In this document: piece by piece, positions 11,164 through 21,536 of the stretch
How the letters are laid out: the number at the start of each line of letters is the position of its first letter
How positions within the stretch are numbered: the stretch's first letter is position 1
DNA from: Taxillus chinensis
Lineage: Eukaryota; Streptophyta; Magnoliopsida; Santalales; Loranthaceae
Length of the DNA stretch: 64,000 nt
Assembly (NCBI GenBank): GCA_023512835.1
Contig: CM042089.1
Location: forward strand, 50,367,004 to 50,431,003
Direction of reading: 5' to 3'
Position numbers and translations under genes: made by a program
Notes under the pieces: generated by a model
The model's input: the letters and a program-made list of their open reading frames with translations, nothing else
Database searches by the model: none
Told to the model about the DNA's origin: nothing

Positions 11164-11511
11164 GATCCCCACTGAGTTAGTGGTTGCTCACCCTCCCTCT
11201 TTGTTGTGTGTTTTCTTTCAGAACATACAGGCGTTAGGTGGGACCCCAAGGTGGAAGACTTTAGTTACTTACTGTCTTTTATTTATGTTATTTTGTGGGA
11301 ATTGTTGTAACCCCTGGGGATGGATGGAAAAGAGGATTTTGTTATAATAAAGACATTTTGGATTGTGGATTAATGGACATTTCTTTCTTGAGTGTGTTGT
11401 GGATGTTTTAAAATGTTATATTCGGGGTTTGTATCCTAACCCCTTTGCCCTCCATGTGGGTACAAGGAGTCACGTACCGGTTTCCTCGGGTTGGAAATCC
11501 AGGGCGTGACA

Positions 11512-13130
11512 TGAAGGTTCTTGTGATCCGAGAACACCACTTTTCCCCCAAGAGATAATGCTGCCAACTCTTTAAGGCAAAAATGACAACCTACAACTCA
11601 AGATCGTGAGTAGGTAATTCTGCTCATGAGGTTTTAACTATCTCGACCTATAAGCTACCACCTGTGCTCCTGCATACACACACCCCAAACCAATCCTGGA
11701 CGCATCACAATACACTTATATGGGATATCCTCCCTAGGTAACCTCAAACACGGTGCGGTGGTCAAACGAGTTTTGAGAGCCTTAAACGCCTGCGACACTT
11801 GTCGATCCACTCAAATTTCACTCCTTTCTGGTCAATGCCGTCATAGGAGCCGCCAAACAGAGAACCACTATACAAAATGACAATAATACCCCAATAAACC
11901 AAGAAAACTACAAATCTCGAAAACATTGGTTGGCCTCTCCCATGAAGCCCTGCCTCAATCTTGGCTGGGTCCACCTAACTCCCTTAACCGACACTATGTG
12001 GCCAAGAAAATGAACCTCCTGCATCCAAAACTCACATTTGCTAAACTTAGCAAACAACTACGGTCCCTCAAGGTTTGCACCACTTTGTTGCAAAATGTTT
12101 CACATACTCCCTCTCCGTCTTGGAATACACCAAAATATCATCAATAAACACCACCACGAAGGAATACAAGTATGGAGCAAAAACATGGTTCATCAAATGC
12201 ATGAACACTGATGGTGCATTAGTGAGCCTAAAGGCATCACTACCCACTCATAGTGCCCATACCTGCACCGAAGCCGTCTAAGGATGTCCTCCTCCCTAAC
12301 CCTTAACTTGGTGATATCCTGATCACAGATCTCATCTTAGAAAACCACTGGTCCCACTCAATTGGTCAAACAAGTCGTCTATTCGAGGCAACGGATACTT
12401 GTTCTTCTGGTCCCAAATCCGGCTACCCGTAGTCAATGCGGAGGCGGAGTGTGTCATCCGCCTTCTTTGCAAAACCTTGGAGCACCTCAGGGTGAGGTAC
12501 TCGGTGCTGATATATCCTCTGGTCCACCAACTCCTCTATTTGCCTCTGGCTCCCTCAACTCGGATGGCCCCATACGATATGCCACTTGGGAGATTGGGCT
12601 GTCCCAGGTACCAACTCAATGGTGAATCGTACACTTCTCTTAGGAGTTAACTCCTCACTGCTCGGAAAGACATCCCGAAATTGGTCAATAATTGCTAGCC
12701 CACACTTTCTTTTCCACTTTCGCCTCCTCGGCAAAGGTTAGGGATGCTAACTGGGTAATGCACCCACTGGTCCAAGACTAGCCCGCTCGACTCGCTCACA
12801 GTCCCACTCCCCCTGCGGGTGCAAGAGGTCCCTACGGTGTCACGAAGGATACACGCCGCGATAACAAGCCATAAGCCATACGTGATCTTGGCCTGGAAAG
12901 ACATAAGCCAATCCATACACAAGGGCATCACATACAAATTGAAACTAAGCTCCACATCCCCCATAGTTAGCACACGATCCCGACATATGCGCGCACCTCA
13001 ATCATACCCCCCACCAGAGACTCCACTTTGCTAGGGGTCTCTCTCGCTCTCAACACATGTGAATCCCAACCCCAAAATTAGAAGTTCAGCGAACTAACGA
13101 ACGGGATGCACCCGTATCAAAAGAACGAAG
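11512..13130 (-). pseudogene. pol remnant of K: protease, reverse transcriptase, RNase H (partial)
   Basis: Reading right to left: a retropepsin active-site remnant, LFDTGAS, at about 13122-13104; a reverse transcriptase region at about 12700-11990 with its catalytic FIDD readable at about 12150-12130 (GTTTATTGATGATATT on the minus strand); the RT/RNase H connection KGVKFEW near 11820; and an RNase H fragment (SWQHYLL, then a VVFSDHKN-like stretch) running into the A junction at 11512. Many indels scatter the protein over all three frames, and the longest continuous frames are about 70-90 residues. It would make the polyprotein part that copies RNA into DNA, but is not translatable here. Integrase is not in the window. 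Confidence 0.75.
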
Positions 13131-14520
13131 CAGCGTACGAGAGATCAAAATGATACCTCTAACCACCGATGGTCCTCCTCCACCCTCCGCGGTGGAGGTG
13201 GTAGCTCGACCTCCTCCTGGGGTGTTGGGTTCAACGCAAACACCCTCCCTTGGCCAGTGCCACTAGTCGGCTCACTCACTGGACCGGTTCTCACCATGGC
13301 TGCCTCCGGCTTCGGTCCATTGGCCGCTCTGGCCTCCCCGAGGTCGGGTCGGGCTGAATCCTGCACTGATTAGCTTGCTACCGACGAGCTGGCCTCTCGG
13401 CCAGGTGCACTGAAACCTAGCATCACTCCTCATCTTGGGTGCCAGCCTCCTGCTCCCCTATTGCCACTCCTACAAACCCGGCTCAAATGACCCTCTCATC
13501 CACAGCTGTTGCATCGCGGTCCTTCTTGGGACACTCCTTTGAAGTGGCCTTGTTCCCCACAACAATGACAACCGCCTGGGAGACCTCTCGTGAACCTCGC
13601 CTACGCGCCAGGTGAACCTCCACCGGGTTCACTAGATGGTTGTCCCCAGATGTGGAAGGAACTGTTATGTCTCCTCCTGAGTCTTGGGCCTCTTGGACCC
13701 GAATCACGTTCGAGATCCACCCTGCTGGTGACCCCCGATGTGCTGCCTCCCATCGTCCAACTCCCTCTCGCTATCTGAGCTGTCTCCTGACACCTTAGCA
13801 TAGGTCCTCAAACACGGAATCACCACCCTCGGCCTAAGGGCTGGCCTAAGACCCAAGGTGAACTTTGGGCCTTTCGGTCCTCATTTGCTACGATCTTGGG
13901 AGCAAACCTGCTCAAACTCGAACTCCCGCTCATACTCGGAGCCTTTGTCTTCGATCCTTGCCTCGAGCTGCCAAATTCCTCCCACTTTTGCCACCTTAAT
14001 GACTCGGGGAAGAACTCGTCATGGAAGAGTTGCAGAACTCCTCCCACAACATTAACTGCATTGCACGGCTCCCTTATCCTCTAGTCTGGAATGGCTAGTC
14101 TCACCTTATCCTCCTCCCGGGGTAAGAAAGGAAAACACATGCTCGATCTACCTCAACCAATGCTCCCGGCTACCACAGGATCCCCTTCTCGTTGAACCTT
14201 GGGTTTGTCCCTTTCGGAACCTTGTCACCACGTCATCCTTTGCACGAATCTATGCACGCCCGGTGAACTCTCACGTTCACGAGTAACCCCACTGTGGTGG
14301 TAGTGGCATCACCTGTTTGTCTTGCCATTTCATGGTGCACCTCCTCCGGGACCTCCTGCCGGATACCCTCCCTCGGCTCTCGGACTTCCGGTCGGATACC
14401 TTCTCACAATTGTACCAATAACAACGCATGTCCCCAGCGGGCTGCCCCCAGGCACCTGACCCTCATGGGCAAATGACTCATCAGCCACCCCTTGGACGCA
14501 CGTGTCGTTTCTCCTAGTGG
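13131..14520 (-). pseudogene. gag remnant of K
   Basis: The frame begins near 14520 with TRRNDTCVQGVADESFAHEG, similar to the B Gag start (PRESDTCVRAVGDESSAHEG). Between them are a Pro/Gly-rich N-terminal arm, a middle region at about 14050-13820 containing LFHDEFFPESLRW (compare LFHDEFFPNQVRW in B), and a zinc-knuckle remnant near 13560-13490 (KECPKKD in one frame, the Cys-His half in another). Several frameshifts; the best frames on this strand are 60-75 residues. Gag would form the virus-like particle. Confidence 0.65.
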
Positions 14521-14551
14521 CATTCTTACTACACGAAGTAAGAAAAGACAA

Positions 14552-14981
14552 CCGTCAAAATGCCTTCATAATCTATCACGTGTCACTACCTCTACCCCAT
14601 CTACCAATTCTACCATCACATGGCATGTCACACATACATTACATCAATCCACGTACATCAATCCATTATACACGAGCTTATTCCACATCCCACACAGATT
14701 AAATAAGCAAGGACTTTTCCTTGTCATCATGCTCAAGGTATTCCAAGAAAATTCAGAGTTACACATTTTAAACTTTATCACAGTTTAGCACACATAGACA
14801 ACAAATGCAACTAGTGCCCTAATGCCAATGCATGCAAATCCTACCTCAGTCCTGACTACCCCAAATACACCTTAGGCTCAAAGAGGACATTGTTGATTAG
14901 GCACGTCCCTCAGGCTCCTCCTAAAGGACTCAAGATAACAGTCTGTCCCACCTAGGCCAACTAAACCATGCTCTGATACCA
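14552..14981 (-). other. Leader and primer-binding site of K
   Basis: On the minus strand the PBS TGGTATCAGAG occupies 14981-14971, matching the tRNA-iMet consensus better than that of A. The remaining roughly 400 bp is the untranslated leader; no coding signal seen. Confidence 0.8.
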
Positions 14982-15557
14982 TATTGTCACACCCGAATTT
15001 CCAACCCGAGGAAATCGGTTCGTGACTCCCCTTACCCATGCCGTGGATAAGGGGTTAAAGTGAAATAACTCCGGACAGGTCACAACCCACATGAAATTCA
15101 TCAAGGCAAAACAAATAACTTTATTAGATTTCAAACAAGTCGACAAAGCAAGCATGACTTTATTACATTATTACAATTTAGTCTCCTTTAATACGTCTCC
15201 CCCCTTTGGGGTTACAGAGGCCTCAAAAAAAATAACATAATACAAATAACATTAAACAAGACACAAAAACAGAACTGTCTTCCACCTTGGTGTTCCCACC
15301 TAATGCCTGTAGGTTCCTGAAAGAAAATACATTACGGTAGGAGGGGTGAGCAACCACGACTCAATAGCGATCATGTCTCCCCAACCCCATCCCATGCTCC
15401 TAGCATCTATGTGAGGACGTGCACAAGTGCGGTGTCGTGGCAATAAGATATAGGCGGTTTTTAATCCAGTCAAGCGCAACACATAAGTCATAGAACAAGA
15501 ACAACTTTTGCCACAGCCACATGGGTAACGTATCCACAGCCACAGTAACATAACATG

Positions 15558-15765
15558 TCCCGGCTTCCACGACCGGGTTCCCAAAGCAATCCCGAGCTAC
15601 CACGACCACCGGGTTTCCAAACAGTCCCGGGCTTTCATAGCCACCGGGTTCCAAAACAATCCCGGGCTTCCATAGCCACAGGGTTCCAAAATAGTCCCGG
15701 GCTTCCACAGCCACCGGGTTCCAAAAATGTCGGGCTTCCACAACCACCGGGTTCCAAAACAAACA
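15558..15765 (-). repeat. Tandem array in K LTR
   Basis: About six copies of a 35-38-bp unit reading, on the minus strand, GGAACCCGGTGGCTGTGG then AAGCCCGGGA. The same unit is amplified in S2 (59060-59272), while A has a single copy of it (about 695-730) beside a different array. Confidence 0.8.
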
Positions 15766-16028
15766 CACAAACACTTAGCCACATAAACAAAACATCAAAC
15801 ACTAAACATGCACAACCTCACAGGCATAACATCGAATACATAGCGTGCACACATTCACATGCTCTTAAACTTAGTCACATAGACATAAAACCAAACACAT
15901 AGAATGCACACATTCACGGGCTCTCAACCGGCCCGCACGCATAAAAACAAACACCTAGCATGCGTAATCCCCAACCTCCCGGGCATATATACAAATATTG
16001 AAGCAAAATACGCCATTGAAGGCCAACA

Positions 16029-16056
16029 TCCGTACGGGAGGTCAAACCTATATGGA
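16029..16056 (-). other. Stem-loop in K LTR with a compensatory base-pair change
   Basis: On the minus strand the arms are TCCATATAGG and CCCGTACGGA around TTTGACCT. Relative to TTCATATAGG/CCTATATGAA, position 2 changed T to C and its partner A to G, keeping the pair. One U-G wobble and two mismatches are also present. Confidence 0.6.
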
Positions 16057-16425
16057 TTTACATATATATATATATATATATCCAGAATATACAACAGTAC
16101 CTATCACAAGGCCAAAACCCTAGGATAGGTTCAAGGAGGAACAGAACCCCTACCTCGAAAGGTTCCTCCTTGCTCTTGTTCCAACGCTAGTTGCCGTCCA
16201 CCCACACGAATCACCCCAGACGCAGCAACGCTCAAGAAGTCTCTCTCTTTCCCTCTCTCTCTCTCTCTCTCTTTGTGACGGCTACGCGCCGACAACAAAA
16301 ACCCTAAACCTAAAACAAAGAGATCTCCTCCTTATATAGACCTCACTTATCAAAACAATATAGTTTTCATAAATGAAATCCCACCATCAAAATGACATAG
16401 TTTTGATAAATGAAACACACCATCA

Positions 16426-16680
16426 AAGACTCGTGCGAACACTGCCTCGAAGATCACCGCCTCGAAGCCTCTCGAAGATCGGTCCTCGAAGATCAAAACC
16501 ATCAACCCTCAAACCTTCAAACTTCGACCCTCGGACTGTCGGCCCTCGGTGCTTCGACCTACGACACAAATCTCCGGGTCTTCCACCTTTCGACCCAAGC
16601 GTTCGCCTGGTACTATTCATCTTTGTTCCACCTTGTTCTTCCCAAAACACAAGTCATTACGATGAAGGAATCAAACGATG
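16426..16680 (-). repeat. L: fragment of a D/E/F-type LTR
   Basis: On the minus strand it reads as GAAGATCGAGG/TTCGAGGC repeats and ATGAATAGTACC, like 47060-47700 of the D 3' LTR and 57080-57330 of E. No ends or TSD are visible; it is a scrap between K and J. Confidence 0.55.
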
Positions 16681-17519
16681 AGTAGTCGATGATGTTGCAG
16701 CTACAGCCTAGTATCTCGAGAGAGAAATGGTTTTAAGTCCTATTGTTGTGGTGCCCGAGGTTATATCGGTAAATCCGGGATGGACAATTGGGTGATATTG
16801 AGTCACGAGGTACTCGTGCACGGATTCTAGTTAGGGACCTAGCGGAGATTTGGCCGAGGGTCCCGAGCATTAGTTGACCTTTCAAGGGCATACGATTGTG
16901 TCGTCTCCTCTTCGTAGGGATGTGATAAAGGAGTTCTATTAGTCTAGAGTTGCTATTCATCCAGGACGCACTAAGATGTACCATTCTCTTCGGAGACATT
17001 TTGGTGGCCTGGGATAAAGATGGATGTGGCAAAGTTTCTTTACGCATGTCTTACTCAATAGGTAAAGGCAAAGCACCAGCGTCCAGCAGGTATGTTGGGA
17101 GCGCTTTGAAGTGGCAAGTGGAAATGGGACCACATTACTATGGATTTGTGACAGGACTTCCACCCACCTCGGGAGGAAAGACATGATTTGGGTTGTGTGG
17201 ATCGGTTGATTGGGTGATCTAGACATTGCTGATGATATCTCTGTTATTGAGGTTCCTGTTCGAGTGTTGACCAGGCGGAGAAGCTTTGCGATGCAAAGCT
17301 ATCCCTTTGGTTCGTGTCTTGCGGAGACACCGTGGCATGGAGGAAGAAACATGGGAACAAGAGGCGGAGATGCGGGAGCATTCCCGAGTTGTTCGAGGAC
17401 AGAACAATCTTGAAGGAGGAAGGTGCCAAGAGCCTTATATGGTATGTGTATGAATGCTTGTTGTGTGTGTTTTTCGTTTTATTGTTCCGTATGGTTGGGT
17501 GTATATATGTGACATTGTG
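16681..17519 (+). pseudogene. J: integrase and chromodomain remnant of a Tekay-like element
   Basis: The start matches the RNase H/integrase linker of B (about 34180 onward). The HHCC zinc-binding part of integrase is readable across 16930-17060 (AIHPGRTKMYHSLRRHFG). The integrase core breaks off near 17200 after GRKDMIWVV and jumps directly to the chromodomain tail at 17210 (DIADDISVIEVPVRVL), so roughly 0.8 kb carrying the catalytic residues is deleted. The tail ends near 17410 with ELFEDRTIL, an altered form of LFEDEQS. The 3' noncoding part is interrupted at 17519 by solo LTR F. J may be part of the same element as D: a D-type LTR follows F with no PPT seen. Confidence 0.65.
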
Positions 17520-19863
17520 TGTCACGCCCCCAAATTCCAGGGAACCGGAACTAGGAACATCACTTCCCCTTGCCCGCACCTAAAAGGTCGAGGGTTGGTG
17601 AGACTACACCAATGGAGACTACACGTGGAGTCTTTGTCTCAAATATGCAACCCCTGTCTGCAGTCATACATCAAGGGTAATCTGTACTTTCCTATATATC
17701 ATCATACATATAATAACTCAAATAGTCATACGGACATCACATCACAAACAGTATGCAAATATAACTGTCCATGGACCCATCTCCGGGATATCACACAAAA
17801 TAATCGGAATATAATATTGTATCATACATCGTAGTAGTGGCGTCCACCTAAGAAAGTCCTCCATTAGTCTCGGGTCACACCGAAAAGGTAAACAACAAGT
17901 AGGGGTGAGTGATAAGCTCGATGAGTGACCCTAAAACTTCACAACATGCAAACATGCAAGTCTATACTATATCTTCGGTGTACTTGTGCACCGTGTAGTG
18001 TGCACAATCATCGGGACTCGCCTGTAAACAAACATCGGACCAAGCCTCCCACACGGGATAGCTTGTCCACGATCCCCAATAGGATCCCAGCTCCAGGGCA
18101 CTCAGCCTACCACAACGCTATATGCCTGGATACGGTGCCACATGGGCTCTGCCGTCGACGCACATATACCTGCCACGGCTCCCGCCACAATATGCCGGCC
18201 ACGAGTGCCACACAGGCCTACCATCGGCGTATATGCCCTGCCCTGTCGACCACATAAGCATCATCTGTGCTCCACGGTGAGAACCAACAACTCATGGAGC
18301 CCAAGCCCCAATTCCTCGGACCAACATACCAACACCAATATGGCATTAAGGTTCACCATACTCCCTTTATAAATGAAGTCGGCCTTCACAAACCGATCAT
18401 CATTCATTGACCAAGAGAAGAAGATACCCATAGGTTGTTTTCTTGAAATAAAAAGTCCTAGCATTGGGTTCCCATATCATAACTAATATAATCTGATTTT
18501 TGGGGATTTTTCAAGATGTCTAACCTCACTTTCCAAAAATTCACCTCTACGAAAAATTGGATTTTTCTAAGATTTTACACTAAAAACCCAATTTTCACAT
18601 TTTAAAGAAGTGAGAATTAATTTTTCTAGTATTTTTCTTTGAATCCAAAAGGTGGGTATTTCGTTATTTACATTGTAACTTAAGTATAAGATGCGACTCG
18701 TAGCGAGAACTACAATGCGCCTCGAAGACTAGGGGCGGAGTTGTGACTCGTAGGCTGCGGAGCGCGGAGCTGCCGGCGCGCCTCGAAGACTCGAAGCTAG
18801 TCTTCGATCTTCGACCTTGGACTACGGGTCTATGGATCTACGAACTACGAACTTTCAAACTACGAACTATGAACTTCAACCCAACAACCTTGGATCTTTG
18901 ACCCTTTGACCCTACTGACCACTGGATCTTCGACCCTTCGACCCAAGAACTTCGGATCTTCGTCATTTCAACCCGAGTCTTGTTCATCGTCGTTTTTCTG
19001 CTTAATCTGGAATCAACTCAGCACCCCCAGACACCCACAAAAATACATTTTACGCAGACAAACTACGATATCTACCTCAAAATGGATCGAACGCCTCTAA
19101 ATTGCACAAATAACAGCAAAAATACACAGAAATCGCAAATTTCTAGAAATCTAGATCTAAATCCGATTTTCATGGTTGACTTCTCAACCCTGATGAGATA
19201 CACAGTTATACAACCGAAAACCACGAAACATATATCAAAATTGATATAAAACAATTCTTAACCACAGATCTTATGCTAAACCATTAGATCTAACCCAAAA
19301 TTAGATTCCCCCAAAACCTAGGGTTCATGCTTAATTTCATAAATCATGACAAATTCGTGTATACCAAAGATAGAATCAAGATAAAGTTCAAGACACAACC
19401 TAGAGTGATTCTTTGAGCTCCATGAACCCAAATCGCCCCAAATCGCTAAGGCACCAAGCTCCAAGCTCTCTCTCAAATGCACAAATGTGATAGCATAAAG
19501 TGAAAGCTCTTTCTTTTCTGTTATTTCTATTACTGCGTCATTAACTAATAATCGACTGCTCAATAATTCACCTAGTCAATAATTGACCTCAAGGTCCCGA
19601 ACTCCAAATTGAGTCAAATTCAAGTCAAAATGCTCAAAATGATGAGCATAATACTAAGCAAATATTATCACACTCAAATGACCGGCCAAACGCAAAATCA
19701 ACCAATAAACCCCAAAAAGTTAACAATCGAGTCAAATGGGGCCCAGGCACAAAATCGGTATGATGCGGTCAAATGCTCACATCGACGACTAAACTACCAT
19801 CCAAATAGTTGAATTCCCATGGAATGCCTATCTCTCAAAACAACCCCAATACGAGTCTTTACA
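17520..19863 (-). mobile_element. F: solo LTR of the D/E family
   Basis: On the minus strand it starts TGTAAAGACTCG at 19863 and ends TTGGGGGCGTGACA at 17520, 2344 bp. It is flanked by a perfect TSD, TTGTG (17515-17519 and 19864-19868). No PBS or PPT adjoins it, so it is a solo LTR. The putative splice sites seen in E and D are damaged here (the acceptor reads TTTTCGG where E has TTTTTCAG), and the donor context is GGTTGTG. The GTAGTTCG/GAAGG repeats at about 18700-18960 match E 57125-57330. Confidence 0.9.
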
Positions 19864-19868
19864 TTGTG

Positions 19869-21339
19869 CATATGTGATATGCGGTTTTTTAAATAGTGTT
19901 TTGAAAGCGTGTTTGAAATTTTGACTTTTCCAAGGGTTATTCGTTGACTTTGCTTTTGAGGCGGTCATTTGAGTGTGATAATATCAAAATAGTGTTGTGA
20001 TTGTCATTTTGAGGCGTTTTAACGATGATTGATTAATCTGGGAGTTCGTGACCTTGAGGTCAATTATTGTTGGAAGGCCAATTATTGGCGGGTATAAATA
20101 ATGAAGAAACGCCTTATCCTTTATTTTCTTGGTGCAGCGTGCTTGAGCAAGAGAGAGAGAGAGAGAAGGTAGAGCTTGGAGGAGGAGCATTAGCCTTGGT
20201 GATTTGCGCGATTGGAGCTCAGTAGATCGTGAAGAATCATTCCGGGTAGGTGATTCTAACTCTCTATATGATTCATAGTAGGCTTAGCATGTTTAATTTG
20301 GTGGAATCATGGAATTTGGGGGTGAACCCTAAGATTTGGGGAAAAACCCAATTTTGGGTTATATCTTGTGATTTAAATGCATAAGTGAGGTATTTCTCGT
20401 TGATTTCATGAAATTTAGAGTTGTTTAAGACTTGTGTTGGGGAGTATATCGAAATAAATGTGTTTATGAGTGTTTAAGGTTGTTGGGTTGCCGATCTAAA
20501 TGACAAAATTGGCAAACGATTGAACAGTGTTTTTGGGTGAGTATTTCGAATTAGTGAACAATGTTTCCGGGTTAGTGAACAGTGTTTTCGGGCTTGTGAA
20601 CGGTGTTTTCGATTGAATGAACAATTTTACGGATGAGTGTTCCGATGAGTACTTAATGTTTCCGGAAGTGTTGTGACCCCCCTTAGTGGTCACGTGGGCC
20701 TGGGAGGCTAGGTTGATAAGCTGAGAGGCTACTATTGAGGGCTTGTGAGGCAAGACTTATATAGAGCTTAAGAGGTTTTTATGCCTGAGAGACACTATTG
20801 AGGCCGAGAGAGTCTTATGGTGCCTAAGAGGCAATCTTTGTTCCTAAAAGGCAATATTTGTGTGACCGGGGAGGTTTGCTTTATATGTGAATAGGTGATT
20901 TCATGCTTGAGTTGGTGATGTATATGTAGATTACACGAGCACATGCCAACACTATTTTACGAGTTGGGTTGGGTCGGGAGATAGGATCCTCACTTGGTAA
21001 TGATGGCTCACCCCTCTTGTTGTGTTTGCCTTTGTTTGTTTCCGGTGCCTACAGAGCTGGGAAGTTCACCAGGAGGTGAAGACCCAATGTGTGTTTGCTT
21101 GTTTTGTTGGGTTGTAATAATATTATGTAACCCCGGTGGAAATAACATATATGAATGTGTATTTATATTGTGGATTGAAATGAGATTGCTATATTTGTAT
21201 GATGTATGTGTGATATGGTTCGGGGACGGCACCCGTGCTAAGGTCCCTTTCTCGGTGTTATCACCAACCCCTTGTCCCTTTGGGTTTGGGCATGGGGATT
21301 CACTAACCGGTTTTATGGGTAGGAAATCCGGGCATGACA
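19869..21339 (+). repeat. 5' LTR of D (start missing)
   Basis: From about 19905 it matches E from about 56310 (TTGACTTT...GGCGGTCATTTG), and it ends GAAATCCGGGCATGACA. The expected TGTAAAGAC start is absent; by comparison with E about 100 bp are missing. It contains a GA-rich leader (20151-20165), a donor-like CGG/GTAGGTG (20246), tandem GTGAACAGTGTTT-type repeats (about 20515-20660) and an acceptor-like GCCTACAG (ends 21054). It could equally be the 3' LTR of J. Confidence 0.65.
20246..21054 (+). other. Putative LTR intron (D, 5' copy)
   Basis: Donor CCGG/GTAGGTG at 20246 just after the GA-rich leader; acceptor GGTGCCTACAG ending at 21054, followed by a short GAAG-rich exon-like stretch. 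Same layout as E and D 3'. Inference only. Confidence 0.35.
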
Positions 21340-21536
21340 GCGTGAGATGTTTTAGGTGTGGAGGAACCGGGCACATGGCAGGGCGTGTTCCTCATCTAGC
21401 TCGGCCGAGTGTAGTGGGGTCCACAACACTCTCGTGACGAGGGACAGAGAGTGGAGCACCATACTATAGGCGGCCGATCGGTGGTGCAGATACGCAGGGC
21501 CGGTCGGCGACCCAGACGTTCGGCCGGGAGGCACGG
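21340..21536 (+). pseudogene. gag C-terminal fragment of D
   Basis: Starts directly at the LTR end with a zinc knuckle CFRCGGTGHMAGR (21348-21386); the last Cys is lost, apparently by a small deletion (compare C-x4-H-x4-C in E). Arg/Gly-rich sequence follows to the insertion point of C at 21536. The frame would continue at 43534. The capsid part and the PBS are missing, so the deletion must run from the LTR edge into gag. Confidence 0.7.

Larger units (their letters stand above)
8678..11221 (+). other. Putative LTR intron (A, 3' copy; holds insertion X)
   Basis: Donor TTTAAG/GTAGGGG at 8678, acceptor TTTCTTTCAG ending 11221. Without X the length would be about 940 bp, similar to the 5' copy (920 bp). 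Inferred from conservation of both sites. Confidence 0.4.
1..11511 (+). mobile_element. Element A: Tekay-like Ty3/gypsy retrotransposon, decayed
   Basis: Seen: a 3' LTR (7906-11511 including insertion X) opening with TGTAATGACCC straight after a purine-rich PPT and closing with GGCGTGACA, and a 5' LTR ending the same way at 1461, 3 bp before a primer-binding site. The left end lies outside the window; comparison with the 3' LTR puts about 530 bp of the 5' LTR off-window. The internal part keeps only a Gag zinc knuckle, a protease-like scrap and a chromodomain-tail remnant. A sits inside element K (minus strand), whose RNase H sequence resumes at 11512; the candidate TSD is TGAAG (11512-11516), but the other copy is off-window. 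Later insertions are S1 (2667-4496) and X (9563-11163). The Tekay assignment is inferred from the similar LTR and 3' end of element B. Confidence 0.85.
7906..11511 (+). repeat. 3' LTR of element A, split by insertion X
   Basis: LTR sequence is 7906-9562 and 11169-11511 (about 2.0 kb without X). It starts TGTAATGACCC and ends CAGGGCGTGACA. Contents: a second LTR-start-like TGATAACGTACC at 8028, paired CACGTG sites at about 8210-8240, a TATA box at 8503-8509, a donor-like site at 8678, the stem-loop 8775-8802, a tandem array at about 9160-9440, an acceptor-like site ending 11221 and AATAAA at 11346-11351. The ACGT-core box (about 8470-8492) is damaged here relative to the 5' LTR. Confidence 0.88.
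15317..16153 (-). other. Putative LTR intron (K)
   Basis: On the minus strand the donor is TTTCGAG/GTAGGGG at 16153 and the acceptor is TTTTCTTTCAG ending at 15317: 837 bp, holding the stem-loop and the array exactly as in B and S2. Confidence 0.4.
11512..16425 (-). mobile_element. Element K: Tekay-like Ty3/gypsy, 5' half
   Basis: On the minus strand, from right to left: partial 5' LTR (16425-14985), PBS (14981-14971), leader, gag, protease, reverse transcriptase and the start of RNase H. At 11512 the element is interrupted by A, so the rest of K should lie beyond the left edge of the window. K's pol closely resembles that of B (both contain KGVKFEW before RNase H). Many frameshifts make it a pseudogene. 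Confidence 0.8.
14985..16425 (-). repeat. 5' LTR of K, lacking its U3 start
   Basis: On the minus strand the LTR ends GGGTGTGACA at 14985. It contains an acceptor-like TTTCTTTCAG (AG at 15318-15317), a CCCGGG-rich tandem array, the stem-loop (16056-16029), a donor-like GAG/GTAGGG (intron start 16153), a GA-rich leader (visible as CT repeats at 16236-16273) and a TATA box (16338-16332). Beyond about 16425 the match stops and D-type LTR sequence begins, so roughly the first 400 bp of U3 are missing. A (TA)n run is at 16062-16082. Confidence 0.75.

Noticed and set aside
15300..15902. Overlapping long frames on both strands (94-124 residues)
   Set aside because: They fall on the CCCGGG tandem array of the K LTR; the peptide repeats (ETRWLWKPG type) are in several frames at once, a product of the repeat period, not a gene.
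20994..21437. 147-residue frame ending in a zinc knuckle as a new gene
   Set aside because: It begins in LTR sequence and runs across the LTR end into the gag scrap of D by chance; the LTR end GGCATGACA lies inside it.
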